64,000 nt of DNA from Apiosordaria backusii. Taxonomy: Eukaryota; Ascomycota; Sordariomycetes; Sordariales; Lasiosphaeriaceae. Positions 1 to 13,706 of the stretch are shown in pieces. The DNA lies in NCBI GenBank assembly GCA_030549205.1, contig JAUKTV010000013.1, positions 62,001 through 126,000 of the forward strand, written 5' to 3'. Each line of letters opens with the position of its first letter. Within the stretch, counting starts at the first letter, position 1. Position numbers and translations under genes: made by a program. A model generated the notes under the pieces. The model did not search any database. It was not told the DNA's origin and was given only the letters and a program-made list of their open reading frames with translations.

Positions 1-3000
1 ATGAATAGAAACGACGAGATTAGGGGCTGCTATCACGACTCGTCCTGTCCTACCGCCTAGGACCTCGCTCCTCAGGCTAGCTGGGCTGGTGTCATCATCA
101 ATACCAACTTGGCTTGCTGACTTGTAATATCGCGAGAGATTCTGCCTATTCAAGGCATGGTCAGCAGCTCACGTCGTAGCCCAGTCGGAATCCACCGAGA
201 CCATGGGCGCTCTCCACCTTGCAACATCCCTGGAATGACCGTGTACCAACCTCCACGGCATGCCAGAGAGACCAGTTAACTTGACAAACAAGAAACCGAA
301 GTGATGGGTGGCGTGGTTCAGCGGCTGTCGTGGGACGATAAGCGGCGTGCAAAGGGGAGAGGGGGCCAGCCTGCTCCGCTTGACGGCGGCCGAGAGGGCA
401 GCTGGGAGGGGTGAGTGAGAGTAAGGAAAGGAGGGGGACCCATGACTGGTGGTACCATGATGTGTTGGCAGCGCTATCTTGCTGGCACGGCGGCGCCATC
501 CCCGCGGCAGCAGCGATATTGACTACGAGGAGGCCTGAAGAGGTGACCGGAAGGGAGTATAGTAGCTCTCCGATATAGCCTACTACTGAGTACCCATGTT
601 CCCCTCACGACGGACTCTTGCTGTCGCCCTCTTTCCCCTCTTCATGACGCAACTAGTCATCATAGGGAGGGTATTAAGTTTGCCGAGCTGACCTTGGTAT
701 ATTGAGCAGCATCCGGTTCCGCCAACTGAGGGTGGTGGCATCATCAGTCAGCGAAACAGCAACGATGTTTGCTCCCATCCTCCTATAAACAGATCAAAGA
801 AATGTGTGGTCGAGTTGGGGGACACAAGAAATGTTTCTTATCTGCCTCCAAACAAGTTGATATGGGGTGCATACAGACAGGTATCTGTGCACTTAACGCG
901 GAGGATAGGAAACATCCGCTTTGGTGTTCCCTCTGGTACGTGTAATGGCGCAATTATGGCGATCTTGGGAGGAAAATAAGCGGGAATTCCGCGTGGGGAG
1001 AGGGGTACGTTGAGACGAAGTCAAGAGCACGATGATGGAGGAGAGCAGCCCGAGCTGGGACGGTTCCTTCCGACCAACTGCCTTGACTCAACAGCCAAAC
1101 CCCTCCCCCCAACTCCATACTCGACAATGGTCCTCTGTGTGCCAGGCGGTCAATGGTCAGCATCTCCGCCCGCAACGATCTCTTAACGGGTGGCTGCATG
1201 TAAGAGGATTTGAGAACAGCATCGTGCCCTTGGCATCACTGCGTATCACTGTGACCCGGCGTTTCCCCGAAGTGATCCTGTCCACCCGTCGAAACTAGGG
1301 GTTGGTGTCTTCCCCCATCATGACAAGCGCCGACACAAATTTGAAAAGAGTGCGGTCAATGCGTTTAGCATCGAATCGACACAGCCGGTATGCCAAAAGG
1401 TGATAGGCCAGCACCAGAGTCGGGCACGAGATATACCTGCCACATAGTTAGCAAGCAGGGTCAACCATGCCGACGCGGGACGGGCAAGCACGGACTGATA
1501 ACTATGGCTGGGGACAACGTTCATGGTTGATCCGCGATTCGACGGTTGACATAAAGCTGGAGATCGGAAAACTGGGATCTGGGGCCGGTACAAAGAATCG
1601 CTGGACTGGAAACCAGGCTCGAGCTCCAAAACAGCCCTTGTCAGTGTGGGTGTGGTAAACTCGTGGCAGATTAGCGAGGGGGCCGCTTGCTCACCCGATG
1701 GGTGCGTATTCTTGGACACGGGACATTGAAGTCGATCTGGTTGACATCGGATGCATAGCCCCGCCCACGGTAACGACTGGTTAGACGCCTGGCTGGCGGC
1801 AAAAGATTTGAAGACAGATGTTAACAATGGATATTGCAATCCTCGAGCCCGTAACTAGAGGATCTTTGGTACCCATGACACTGTAAATGAAGTTGATGCC
1901 CAGTGCGGGGAGTGATACTTGTCGATCTGGAGGTCGATGGATCCACGCCCCGAAGCTCCCCTGCTAAACTGCCGCAGGAATGTTCGTTTTCGGACCTTCA
2001 AACCCAATCTGATGAAGCACTTGCGTTCCGTTTCCAGCAGGCAATACACTATGCATAAATCTCGTTTGAGGGCACTGACCCTCAGTTGTGTTAGAAACGG
2101 CTGCGAGGAGGTCGATCATTGAAGCAAGCACTCCTGTCCGAATCGGGAAAGGCACACAGACCCTGTGTTGTCGGTCCGGGCCCTCGGGTTGATCTTGGCA
2201 CAAAACTGGATGAACAACCACCAACAATCCACCCCATGTCTTCAGTGACCATTTCCTGAACCAGGCTGATGTTTGTATTGGTAGAGCAGAGGCGCAAATC
2301 GGTAAAATTCTCGACCAGCATGGTCTCGAAGTGGCAGTGTTGCCGCCGGGAAGGGCGTCCAGGCAAGCGACTCCTAGCCGGGCGTCGGTACCGCTGCTTC
2401 CCACCACAAGAAGACATCAACGTTGTGTAATCCGTCGCTTGAGTTTCCATCGGAGGCAGCGAGAATACTTGGAACTCCATCCTGGCGCTAAGACCACCGG
2501 AAAGCATATCCCCCAAGTTCTTGTCGGTTGAGAGGACGGGAATGAACTCGCTCGTGTCGGTGTCCCTTTGGGATAAACCGGAGGCTCATTGTGCACCTCT
2601 GCGGAGGAAAGCCACCGAACGCCCAGCACACTGTGGTGGAGGCTGATGCGGTTGACGAGCGGTTGAGCTGGAGGTTGGTTTCCATCAGATTCCCCACAAC
2701 CGGGTTGTTCCATAAGTGTGGCTGTCATTTGTGACACTGTTCGCCATGCAGACAGATCCGAAGACAGCGGAATCATAGCTTACGCAACAGAATCCTGTGG
2801 TTCCATTCTGTGTATGCAGGAAAAAGCCACTCGGCTTTACCTTCATCACATACAGTGTGGCCCTAAAAAACGGTGGACAATTAGCAACGATCACATCAAT
2901 GCATCTGGGAAACTTCCTAAGGAAATTTGCAATAACCATCGGATGAAGGGATCAGACGAGACGGAATGGAAAACGGTTCAAGGTGGGCTTCCTGATGCAT

Positions 3001-3675
3001 CGGGAAATAATGCGGGTGGGCACCAAAGAAGAAAGGTGAGCGATCCTCGGTGGTGCCAGACGCGTCGAGGCTGAACACTCATCATTCATCAACAGGGTTC
3101 TGAAGAACCTGAGCTGAGCGATGTCTCTCCAGCTCCAGAATACTCGGCCACGTTGATATAACCGATACCGGCCTCGAGAAGCGCAGGCCTGGGAAGGAAT
3201 CCCGCAGGATGGTGTGGTTCATCTCAACTTTCCGGTCAAGCTTTCAAGTGAATACGCGGCGCATGGTATCCATGGGGTCTGGACTCCGGTACTCTTGATA
3301 GAATCTTGAGTAAGAAGGAATAATCATCACATACCAAATTGTGAATATCGAGTATTGTTGTCACGCAAAACGGATCGCTCTGGTGTGTGGTTTCCAACTG
3401 TCTCGTCCTGTGTGAAGAAATGGGAGGTTGCTCATCAATCGCGGAGACTGGCTTGGCACTTCGCGGTCTTCGGCCCCACACCCCACAATGCCAAGCTGTC
3501 AGTCAGCCACAGGCTCCACCACTTGGTCCTGTGCTTCAGCCTCAACAGACCAATCCCTGTCGTGCTTTTCAACAACTCCAGGCAGCCACCGCGACTGTTT
3601 GCTTGATATCGAGACTTCCGAATATGTCCAAGAGCTACAGAAACTGGCAATTCTTCTGTTATTCGTCTGGGAACG
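1..3675. other. Gene-poor flank, no recognisable gene
   Basis: Open frames of 60-170 codons occur on both strands, the longest at 1318-1839 and 1964-2516 on the minus strand, but none carries a motif, signal peptide or membrane segment that I recognise. The last 250 bases (about 3430-3675) may hold 5' coding exons of the SNF2-type gene downstream, because frame 0 there is Gln/Pro-rich and another frame remains open into it, but I found no splice pair that joins them in phase. No repeat family or transposon end was noticed. Confidence 0.4.
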
Positions 3676-6600
3676 ATGGGCACCACGTTTCTGGACAAGT
3701 TCATCTCAGCAGGATGCATCGTTCTGCCAGAAAAACTACGCCCAAAGCTCCAAGTCGAAGATACCGATAAATGGTTCCACTTACGCTCAACCCCCAGCGA
3801 CGATAATGCTGAGGATCTCAACTTTCTCCAGTCACATCCACAGCACTCTTTGATCACGTCAATTACAGGATTATCGAAAGTGACGATAGACTGCTGCCGT
3901 CTTTTGGCTTCTGGTTGGATTTACCTCACATACAACCACAGCAGAGGTGTTGTTCGAGTGTATGTTCTTCCCGACGACCTGGACAATGGATCTATACCAA
4001 GAGTTAGCTCCAATCTCAGGAGAGATCGACATAGTCTATTGAGTCAGTTAGACTATTCGGCAGCAGCTTGGAATGGAGCGCCTACTGGTTTCTTCATCCC
4101 GACTTCTAGCCACCCACCTGTCTTTGACACACCAGCATCAAATCTAACACGGCCCCAGCCAACCCTCTTGGGAATGTTCAACAGGATCCCGCCTCCAGAC
4201 CCAAGGCCCGAACAAGTGGAAGATGTCGATGTATACGACGCCATGTGTTGCCTACTCGACAGCGATGTTCCTGGTCTGACCACCACCTTGTATCCCTACC
4301 AGCGGCGATCTGCTGCTTTGATGCTGCAACGAGAGACCCGATCACAACCAGTGTTAGACCCACGCTTGGTTAAAGTTGTTGACCAGTGTGGGAAGCCTTG
4401 GTATTACGATGCAGTAACCGGCGCCAGTTATCGGGAACCACGATATTATGACCGCCCACGCGGAGGAATCCTTGCTGAAGAGATGGGCTCTGGAAAAACG
4501 TTGATATGCTTGTCTCTCATTCTAGCCACTAAACATATCCCAACTCGAACTCCAGAAATCTTTCACAGAGAGGCACACCCATTTCGGCCAAAGGTGGGCA
4601 GCTTGATGGACATGGTTGCGGCTTGTATCACCGATCACTCCATCCCTTGGAAGCACCTCTTCGGCAGCGATGCATCAAGCGGGCTTGAGTATGCGAATTG
4701 TTCTGCTGCCATCAGGCGAAACCCTGGATCTTATCACATCCCTCCACCGACTGGACCACGCTCAGCACGTCAACGGGGTGCTGTTGATACGTCAACGCGA
4801 AGGATATTCCACAGCAACACTTCCTTGATTCTTGTACCGCTCAACCTTTTACAACAATGGAAGCAAGAAATAGCAAAACATACCGTGGGACTTCGAGTCA
4901 TCGTCTGGTCTTCTAGCGAAAAGCAGCCCTTGCCATCTCTCGGAGAAATCCTGGGCTCCGACATTGTATTACTCTCTACCACGCAATTTGAGAACCTACG
5001 AAAAAGTGGGAAGGCCGTTGGCGCCCTCAATTTGCTCAAACAGGTTCATTTCAAGCGTTGTATTGTTGATGAAGGCCACACTCTAGGCGGCGCAACAAAC
5101 TTCAATCGACGAAACATGCAGCTTATCATCGATGAGCTCCAGATTACGGCAAAATGGATTGCCACTGGCACGCCCTCAAAGGGGCTCTACGGTCTTGATG
5201 CTGCTGCTAACACGGCCGGCGAGACCCGTGATCAATCTCTCGAAAAGATGGACTTGGAGCGGATTGGCTCGTTGGCGACCTTTTACTTGAAGATGCGTCC
5301 CTGGGCTAACCACTCATCCGAAGTCGGTGACACACCTGCCCAATGGGCTCAGTACGTCACCTCGCGCTGGCCAGACTTAATTTCCACAGAAGACAACTGC
5401 CTCAAGACCACTTTCGATTCGGTGATCATCCGGCACCCGTTATCCGAACTCAAGAACATTCTTCCGGTGGTCGACAAAAAGATTGTGTTTCTCGAGGGCT
5501 CCTATCAGGACAGGCTCACACTCAATCTATTCTCCATGATGATTATCTTCAACGCTGTGCAGTCGGAAAGAACCGATCAGGATTACTTCTTCCACCCGCG
5601 CCAACGTAAGGCACTGCTGGAGCTTGTTGGAAACTTGAGGCAAGCCAGTTTCTTTGGCGGGTCCTTCTTTTCGCCAGCTCAAATCATAAAATCAATCGAG
5701 ACCGCTGAAGAGTTCCTGGGGGAAGGCAAAGTACAAGTCAGCGCCGATGATCGAACCTTGCTTGGTAAAGCTGTTAAATTCGGTAAACTGGCGCTGGGAA
5801 ATAGCATCAAAGACTGTGCAAACCTGTTTCGAGAGCTCCCCGTCTATGTCCAAGACTTTCCGTTCGGGGCAGGTCGGGAATGGTCCCTTGACAACAAGGA
5901 TGGTGATCCAGTCTGCACAGCTCCTGGGATCATACTGGAGCTCCAAAAGTTTCTTCAACCGCTGTTGGACGCACCCACAGCACTCCAAATGATGTTTGAG
6001 AACGGGCGTTTGGCTCAGCGTGGCCAGGAAGAAAGGACAAAGCTCATCGAGGCTCAAACTCCAGCTACTTCAACCCCGAACAAGGTGCTTGCCGGCAACA
6101 CAGAACTGGGACAGGACAGCAGCAGCCCGGTTAAACGGCGTGCGACAATCCTGGGGAAAAACGTTCATGTAAAGCAAGTTGCCTCAGCTCCCATGACGGA
6201 GACCATAGGCACAGAAATTGCAGCACCTCTTGCCAGGACTCGCCTTATCTCGACTGCTTCCGCAAAGCTTTCTTATCTGATTGACCAGGTGGTCAAGTAC
6301 CAAGAGCAGGAGCAGATCATCATTTTCTACGAAAATGACAATGTCGCCTATTATCTGGCAGGCGTTCTGGAAATTGTAGGTTTAATGTCCCCGATCCAGC
6401 CAGTTCAGTGTTGGGCTGACCCAAACTTCTACAGCTTCAAGTCCAACACCTCATTTACGCGAGAGGGTTGAGTCCACAACGACGCGCAGATTACGTCGCG
6501 ACATTCAACCAGAGCTCCAAGTTCAGGGTCTTGCTCATGGACATCACTCAAGCAGCCTTTGGCCTAGACATGAAGTCGGCCTCTAGAATCTACTTCATCA

Positions 6601-7136
6601 ACCCAGTCTTGAACCCCCAGGTTGAGGCCCAAGCCATCGGTCGAGCAAGACGCATCAGCCAGCAGAAACCCGTCACAGTTGAGACATTGGTCCTCAGAGA
6701 TAGCGTGGAGGAAGTCATCGTCCAGCGCCGCAACGAGATGACCCAGGCAGAACAACGGAAGTGCAAGTCTATCCTCGACGACAAGCCCATCTACGAATGG
6801 ATCTTGAACGCTAAGATTCTTCCACTGCCGGGGGGTGATGGACAACCGATCAATGGTCCGGACCAGATGGCACGGCTTCAAGAGCCGCAGTTTTTGTTTG
6901 GGAGAGGATCTGGGCGGGAGATTGGACATCCTGATGAGGATATTCTCAGGGCAGACGGCGCTGTTGCGCCCAGAACGATGGATATTCCAATTTACCATGG
7001 CGTGAACGGGAATCGAAAGAGACGAACGCCGTCAGCTCGGTCGACACCGGTTCCTGAGATTGCTAATGGAGTCCCGCCACCGAAGAAGAAAGCTCGTGTG
7101 GGATTTGTCGGGGTCGAGGATGAAGGGAAGACATGA
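3676..7136 (+). CDS. SNF2-family DEGH-box ATPase/helicase-like protein
   Basis: Two exons, 3676-6375 and 6435-7136. The 59-nt intron has donor GTAGGT, branch GCTGACC and acceptor TACAG, and joining gives an open frame of about 1133 residues. The N-terminal ATPase lobe has a Walker A-type motif (GILAEEMGSGKT, near residue 262), motif Ia (LILVPLNLLQQWKQEI), a DEGH Walker B (near 462) and ATGTP as motif III (near 495). The C-terminal lobe has motif V (AFGLDMKSASRIYF) and motif VI (QAIGRARRISQ, near 965). The tail ends in a basic PPPKKKARV stretch that looks like a nuclear localisation signal. No RING, chromodomain or bromodomain was seen. Such ATPases translocate on DNA to remodel chromatin or protein-DNA complexes; the target of this one is unknown. 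The start is the first ATG of the long frame (3676), but an upstream exon is possible, so the N-terminus is uncertain. Confidence 0.85.
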
Positions 7137-9539
7137 TCTCCTGACTGCTTACATCAAACTTTCTTCATCACTGCCATCTCTGTGGGAGGCAGGTCTGACT
7201 CCATCTACGTGCATCTGGGCTAGCCGAAGCAATACTTGAATCAAAGCAGGAGGTAAAAGTCCAACTGGCGAGCCTTGAGCCGAGAACCTGAAAAGGCTTT
7301 CCAACAAAACTCAGCTCAAAAGCCACAGATTGACCAGCATGGCGGCTGGGTGTCCAATCAATATCAGCAGCGCTACGAGATGCATCATGCACTGAGGCCT
7401 CAGCGCTATGCGCTAAAAGGGCGACGGCATAGTGTAATGACCAACTTCAGCTGCTGTGTATTTCGAGGGTATTAATGGAGGGTATTAATGGCTGAATGGT
7501 GGTGGGTACGGCTGAGGTTCTTCAGCCTGATCATTGGGGTGTACAACCCACTTCGAAGGAGAGATCATGCGTTCTCAGTTGAGGAGTCACCTTAGCATGA
7601 TTGCCACCCCAGACTCATGACACTCGGTGTAAGGAGAAGCTTGTTTTCTGTGTGACCATCTTCTTGCTGTTTCGCTGCAGAGGAGCTCCTGCCCCGAGCT
7701 TTGTCGATATGTTGGTTATTGAAGACTTGTAGGAATATGGGAATGTTGAAGCGGAACCTGGTGCTAATTAATGTATGTAAACACCACCAAACTGTCAGAC
7801 GCAAGGCCCACGATGCAGAATGCAGTGTCATCTCAGATGTGCAGCGGCTCCTGCCATCGTCATCGCTGTCAGGTAAGGTACGTCGAGCGTGCCAAGTTGT
7901 TGAAAAACCGCGGAATGGCAACCTAGATCGGAACGTGCATTAGTTCAGTGAATACGAAGTGTGTGTCGAGTCCTCCCCAACCTCTTGTTTGTTTGCGCGC
8001 GCGGTTGCAAACAAGACTTCTCATACGATTGGTAATTGTTCAAACCTGATTCTCGTGCATCCACGTTTTCGCGGTGGACCCCACTAACGAACCCATCACC
8101 AGCCCCTCTTTTGGTGGTTTGATGGTGGGAACCCACGTTTTGGAATCTTCGAAACCGTCACACATCGGTGTTTGTCTTGAGATTTTTTGAACAAGGAATG
8201 GTGGTCAAGAATAGCTACGGGACTTGAGACAGGTTCAACAAACAACTCAAGGAGGCCCTGGCAGTTGGAGGAACACCATGCTCGATGTGGTGAGATCAGT
8301 GGAGATCCCCGTACAGCGCATCCGCAACCATCCCATCTCACCGTGCAGTAGCACTTGCATGCATCGCGCTAGACACAGAGACAACACAGGGCAGCCATTG
8401 AACCCGGCCCATCGCATCACCACATCCGCTGACAGCATCTGCTGCTTGCTGCTGATGCTTCCTGCAGTGACACGAGGAGGCAAAAGGCAGGCAGTTGAAT
8501 TCAGCCGTCCTACCGCAGGAGAGAGCCTAGGGTCGGGTGCTGGTACTCCTGCAAGTGTGGGTAGTGGCTGCCAACCAAAAAGCAGGCCATGATGAGCCGG
8601 GCCCAGTATGTAATGAGGTGCGTGCGGACAGATTGTTCGCGTGGTGTGCGTGGGAACCAAGCAATCATCCCGAGCCGAGCCAGCAAGCAAGCAGGCACCG
8701 CAAGCGAGGCAAGCAAGATTTGGGATTTGGGACCTGAATTTATGAAACGTTTTCCCACTACTTCTTTCTCTCCCGTTCTTTTTTGTTTTTGAAGAATCTT
8801 TTGCTCTGTATTAGTTCCCAACGACCCAGAAACCTATCCATCAAAATCGCACGAAGCGCGGGGAAAGAAGAAAACTGCCGAACCTTGGTGGTGGTGCAAA
8901 GCCGCGCATGACAACAGAAACTCGGTACCCATCCATCATCGACGACAAGGCGACACAAAATCTGCAGCCTGACTTGGCTGCCTGCCCGATCCACGCGACC
9001 AAGCGATTGCGCAAGGACACAGACGTCTCTGATTCATCATCATTACCTATTGAATACATGAACCGCTCGTGACTGACCGACATCGTTGAAGAGGCGGGTG
9101 GGTGAAGCCTGGGGACACAAGAAAAAAGAGGGGCAGGGAACGAAGCGGGGTGGTGGATTTGTGGAAGAATCAAGGAAACATCTTGACCTCGGGATATATT
9201 CCGAAGGCCAGCGACTTCTTTTTTGGCGCGCGCGCGCCCTTCGATTCTTAACGCCAACCTGGGACACGATATAGGAAGTGCGGCTGAGAAAGATCGGTTT
9301 CCCTCTCCGTTGGGTCCGGACCGGCAATTCTGACCAACCTGGTGGCGATCGGTTGTTGTGGCGTTTTGTACCAAACGCATCCCGCCCAAGTTTAGGAGAG
9401 CACACAGTCCGATCGAGAGTGGGAAAAGGGGGAAAATAGGGGGATTGAGTGATAGTACGGATATCGATTCCAACAACAGGGCGATCCATGACACGCCCAC
9501 CACGCTCGTTTTCACACCAATCTCAAAGCCGTTGTCACT
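7137..9539. other. Long intergenic spacer
   Basis: This 2.4-kb stretch contains only short or unconvincing frames. The longest, minus strand 8841-9515, lies over what is probably the promoter and 5' untranslated region of the downstream gene and has no recognisable domain. A GC-only palindrome (GGCGCGCGCGCGCC) lies near 9225-9238, followed by a purine-rich tract around 9410-9445. I see no RNA gene here. Confidence 0.4.
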
Positions 9540-12500
9540 ATGAACGGCAATGTTCCGCCAAAACCGCGGCCGAGGTCATCGTCGATATCTTCGATGACTT
9601 CTTGGTTACCATTCAAGAAGAGACGCAATAGTGAAAGCGAGGCTCCGGTTATCGTCCAAGATGTTGAGAAGAAGCCCGGGACTGGTAGCCGCAGGAGCTC
9701 GTTCTCCCTCTCCCGAAGCTCTTTTTCGCTTTCCCGGAGTAACACGGCCGAAAAGACGATAGTCACGACGACCATGGCAAAACGACAGGAGCTGGCCGAG
9801 CTTTCGAAGACGCTGACGAATTCATATGGGTTTTCGACGCCTGAAACCAAGACCGGGACCTCTGAGCTGGCGACGGGTGCTGGTGTAGGTGCTGCAGGAG
9901 GAGGGGCTGCTAAGAATAACAACCGCAGGTCAGGAACTTCTCGGTGAGTGCGTTCTTTTTTGTCTTTGGTCGGTTTCGGCCCAATCGTTTCCATTTCGTA
10001 TCGGCTGGCCATTCTCCCCACCGCAAAGTTGCAAACAATATCACTCTGCCAAATCGTTCATGATGAACGTTGTGGAACATGCAATCATGTTATGGAAAGA
10101 AGAATAGGGAAAAATCCCCGTTGGGTATGGTGTCATCATTCCACTCGGCACTTGGAAGTCCCCTGTCGCTTGGGGCCCGGGGCTAGTGCCCCACGATGAA
10201 CCTTGGGTGAACTTGCCTTCAAAGTATTTTTGTTTTCACTCATCTTTTTTTGGATGTTCCACAAACCCACTGCATCTTGCAATTTCTATTGGTTTTTTGG
10301 TCTGTTTGCTCTCGAGGCTGGCTGGTGATACCCCCTTTTCATCCGGTATCCAGCGATTCGAGCAATCATGCAGCAGCGCAGCGTGTGAACGCTTCCGCGC
10401 GCAATTTCCACCGCTGGCTAGTGGCGCCATCTTGGGCCTCTCAATGCCCAGGCACAATCCCACCTAAAAGTCCAAAGCGGCTAGTGCTTGGCAGGGTCCT
10501 CAGCAAGCGCTCAGGCTGACCGTCTTTCGATTCGGAATGCAGCGCTCAAGTTCTTGGTTCTTGGAGATGGTGGGTGGTGGGATGGAAGCGCATGCAGGAA
10601 CCGTTTGGTCAAGAAGTCGCGCTTCTCCCCCTTATACCCGCAGGCAAGACGAACAGGTGTCGGGTCTGTTGACCCCACGCCTTTTTTGTTTCTTTTTTGA
10701 ACGTTGTCAACGCCTGTCATATCCTCTTTTGTCTGGGATCTGCATGGTTATCCTTCTCAAGTCTTCAATTAAACGCGCGACTTGGCCCACCATCAGCTTG
10801 CCTATGACCTTCTTGGCCGATTTCCCCTTTCTTCGCTTCTACCCTCGTTAATAATATAAGAGACCATTGATGTTCGGAAAATTAACTCGTGTAGACCTCC
10901 ACCTTCTTTCTACAATAGGCCTTACAACCAGCGAATTGCTTCCATCACGCCAGTGCCTCCCCAGCGGCCCTCCCAACGGGCCTTCCACAGTTCCCCGGAT
11001 ATCCTCACAAATACCGACAAGGCGGACAAGACGGATAAGAAGGACAAGAAGGACGATGATAAGATTCGACTGAAACCACCTGCCCCCCGAATTAAGCCAA
11101 CAGTGGTAAATACAGCTTTACCACCTGTTTCTCCGCCCAACCAACCTGAGACTCCTCCGATGACAACAGCTGACCCGATATTGGCATCTCAACCGTGGGC
11201 AGAAGGGTTGCCCTTGGCGATGTATCCACCAGACGATCAGGAGTTTGTCTTGAGAACGCAAAGGGCAAGTGCGAGGATACAGGAAATTACCAATGGAAAC
11301 AGGAAGCCCGAAGCTGGGGCCTTTATCAGCGGCTCTCCCACGGATGGCGTACCCATGATCCACACACCGACGGTCCAACCTAGTGGCAACTCGAATTCAG
11401 CTTTCGCCAGCAATTCGGAAAGATCAGGATGGTACAATCGACCAAGACGCTTGTCAAACAACAGCGAGGCCAGCAGCACGGTGGCCAGCAGTGCTGGCTT
11501 TGATCGTGACAGTGTTGATGGACGGATACGGAGCGCCTCGATGAGCAGCAGCCACACGAGCATCGATTCTTATCCGATAGGAAGTCCACAGTCGCCAGCA
11601 GCGCATCCGAAATGGCAGTCGCCGTCAAATGTGCCGCTCATCATGAGAGCCGAAAATGCGGTGGGGCCAGGCACACAGTCCTTCCCGTGGCAAAAACCGG
11701 CACCGATCAAGCAATACCGAAAAAAGGCACAGGGAGAGTTATTTGCGGCACTGCCGGGGGAAGTGTTGGAGCTGATCCTGGAAGAGCTGCGCAAGCTTCA
11801 TCTTAGCCCAGGTCGAAACAGCTGTGCTACTTGCTGGATGCGCGATTGCTGCTCGGTTGCCCAAAGCGCTCGCAAATTTCTCAAGTATGCTCGGGAGGCC
11901 CTGTATCAGCACATTCACATTGTGGGGCACGAGGGTCCGGCTATCAAGAAGCGGACGAAGACGACGTATGGGTCACGGTTGATTTTGCTGAGGCGGACGC
12001 TGAGGTCAAGTGCACAAATTGCGGTGATTGTAAGGTCACTCAAACCACCTGCTTTGCCACAGGGGGTTGGGTTGACTGAGTACAATGATTTGATCGCGTC
12101 GGTGATTATGGCATGCCCGAATCTGGAACGGTTGATTGGGTATTATCCTACCTACAACCACTCTTTTCAGAGGATATTTCAGGCGCTCTCAACACGGCCA
12201 AAACTGAAGGAGATGAACTGGATCTTGGAGCCTTCGCCTTCTCAACAACAACAGCGGTCACGGCCGAGCGGCCCAAATAGCCACTGGGGGCCTGTAGATC
12301 TTACCCGGCAGGAGGCTCAGGGGTTCTTGGACTTCAACGTGAACTGGAAGCATCTCACGACGCTTGTTGTTCACTGCCATCTCGGGGCAACCCTAAGCCC
12401 ATCCAACCTCTTAGAACGCACCATTCGATGCCTTCCAGCTCTCCAGAACTTGTGCCTATCACATATCCCACACACGGCGTTTAACGACATCTCCCTCCTG

Positions 12501-13706
12501 GCCCTCCCTCCACTGAAGACGCTCTCCCTAGCCCATTGCACAGGCATAACCACCAATGGTCTCTCTGCCCTTGCCACCCGACGCAACAGCAACTCTCTCC
12601 AAGCCCTCACCCTGATCCACATGAACATCGAATCCCTCCCCGCCATCGCCCGCCTGTTTTCCTATCTGCACTGCCTCGAAACCTTCAACCTCGTCCAGAC
12701 CTACGCACCAGCTATCCCACCAGACGAGTTCATCATGCTCTTCCCCTACCTCGCTTGCCGAACCCTCAAAAAACTCCACTGGGACATCCCCCACCTACCC
12801 ACCCAATCCACCCCCTCCGACACCATCCTCGCCAAATCCATCTCCGCCGGCGGTTTCCCTTCCCTCCGCTACCTCTGCGCCCCCAATGATCCGGAAGGAA
12901 TCTTCCAAGCCGTCTGCCAGCCCCGAGAAAAAGTCGATTTGCCAGGTGATCGCTTCCGAGGCCCTGCTCACGCATTCGGGCACGCGCACACAAACAGCAA
13001 CTCCTCCCGCCGGCCGAGCACAGCCCAAGGATGGCAAGGTTTCGGCCACACCCGCAACTCCTCCTCTACATCCTCTCAACGCTCAGGAAGTGGGTTAGGG
13101 TTCTGGGGGAGCAGCAGCAACCGATCCCGAAGCGGGAGTCGATCCGGCAGCAGAAATGGTTTAAACACCCCCCCTCCTGTGAGCCCGTTGTTTCCCGCGC
13201 CGGATGCGCTGGATATGATGGCGAGGGATAATAGCGATTTGCACCAGGCGAGGATGGCGGCGCAGGGGAGGATTGATCAAGCCAAAAAATATCCGAGGTA
13301 TTTTATACAGGTGTTTGACGAGGCCGGGACGATGAGGGAGAAGTATGGGGTTGGTGCGTTTGTGGGGATGGTGGAGAGCAAGGTGAGGTATGTGCTTACT
13401 GCGCAGGAGGGGACGGGGGCGACGGATGAGGGAGGGGGGTTGGTGACGGTGGAGGATATGATTAGGGATGATGGGGGGGAGGCGTTGGTTTTTGGTGGGG
13501 GCCGGGGAGCAGGGGGTGATGATAGTGCTGGGAAGAAGAAGAGCAAAAAGGATAAGATTGGGGAGAGGGAGGAGGGGGAGAGGAGGACGAGGGAGGGGTG
13601 CGTTGGGAGGTGGAATACGTTTTCGGGGAATGTGGTTGATAAGAAGGATAAGGAGCGGTGGTGGCATCAGGAGAGGGGGAGGTGGAGGCCGGCGGTGCTT
13701 TCTTGA
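9540..13706 (+). CDS. F-box-like/leucine-rich-repeat protein
   Basis: Predicted as two exons, 9540-9943 and 10919-13706, giving about 1063 residues. The donor GTGAGT at 9944 and acceptor AATAG ending at 10918 join in phase, but the 975-nt intron is very long for a fungus. The N-terminal 300 residues are low complexity, rich in Ser and Arg with a Lys/Asp run (DKADKTDKKDKKDDDK). An F-box-like segment (LPGEVLELILEEL) lies near residue 410, followed by a Cys-containing segment and leucine-rich stretches (near 11780-12900) resembling degenerate LRRs. The C-terminus has a conserved-looking segment (YFIQVFDEAGTMREKYG) and a basic, Gly-rich tail. F-box proteins recruit substrates to SCF ubiquitin ligases; that role is inferred from the motif only. 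The sequence between the exons could instead hold an alternative promoter or a small extra exon. Confidence 0.75.

Noticed and set aside
3428..3853. Possible 5' exon of the SNF2-type gene
   Set aside because: Sequence is partly protein-like, but I found no donor/acceptor pair that joins it in phase to the 3676 frame.
9225..9238. GGCGCGCGCGCGCC palindrome as a possible regulatory or origin element
   Set aside because: A short GC-only dyad is not enough to support a function, and no matching copy was noticed elsewhere.
8841..9515. 224-codon minus-strand frame upstream of the F-box-like gene
   Set aside because: No domain or homology-like motif; lies in the presumed promoter/leader and lacks gene-like codon choice.
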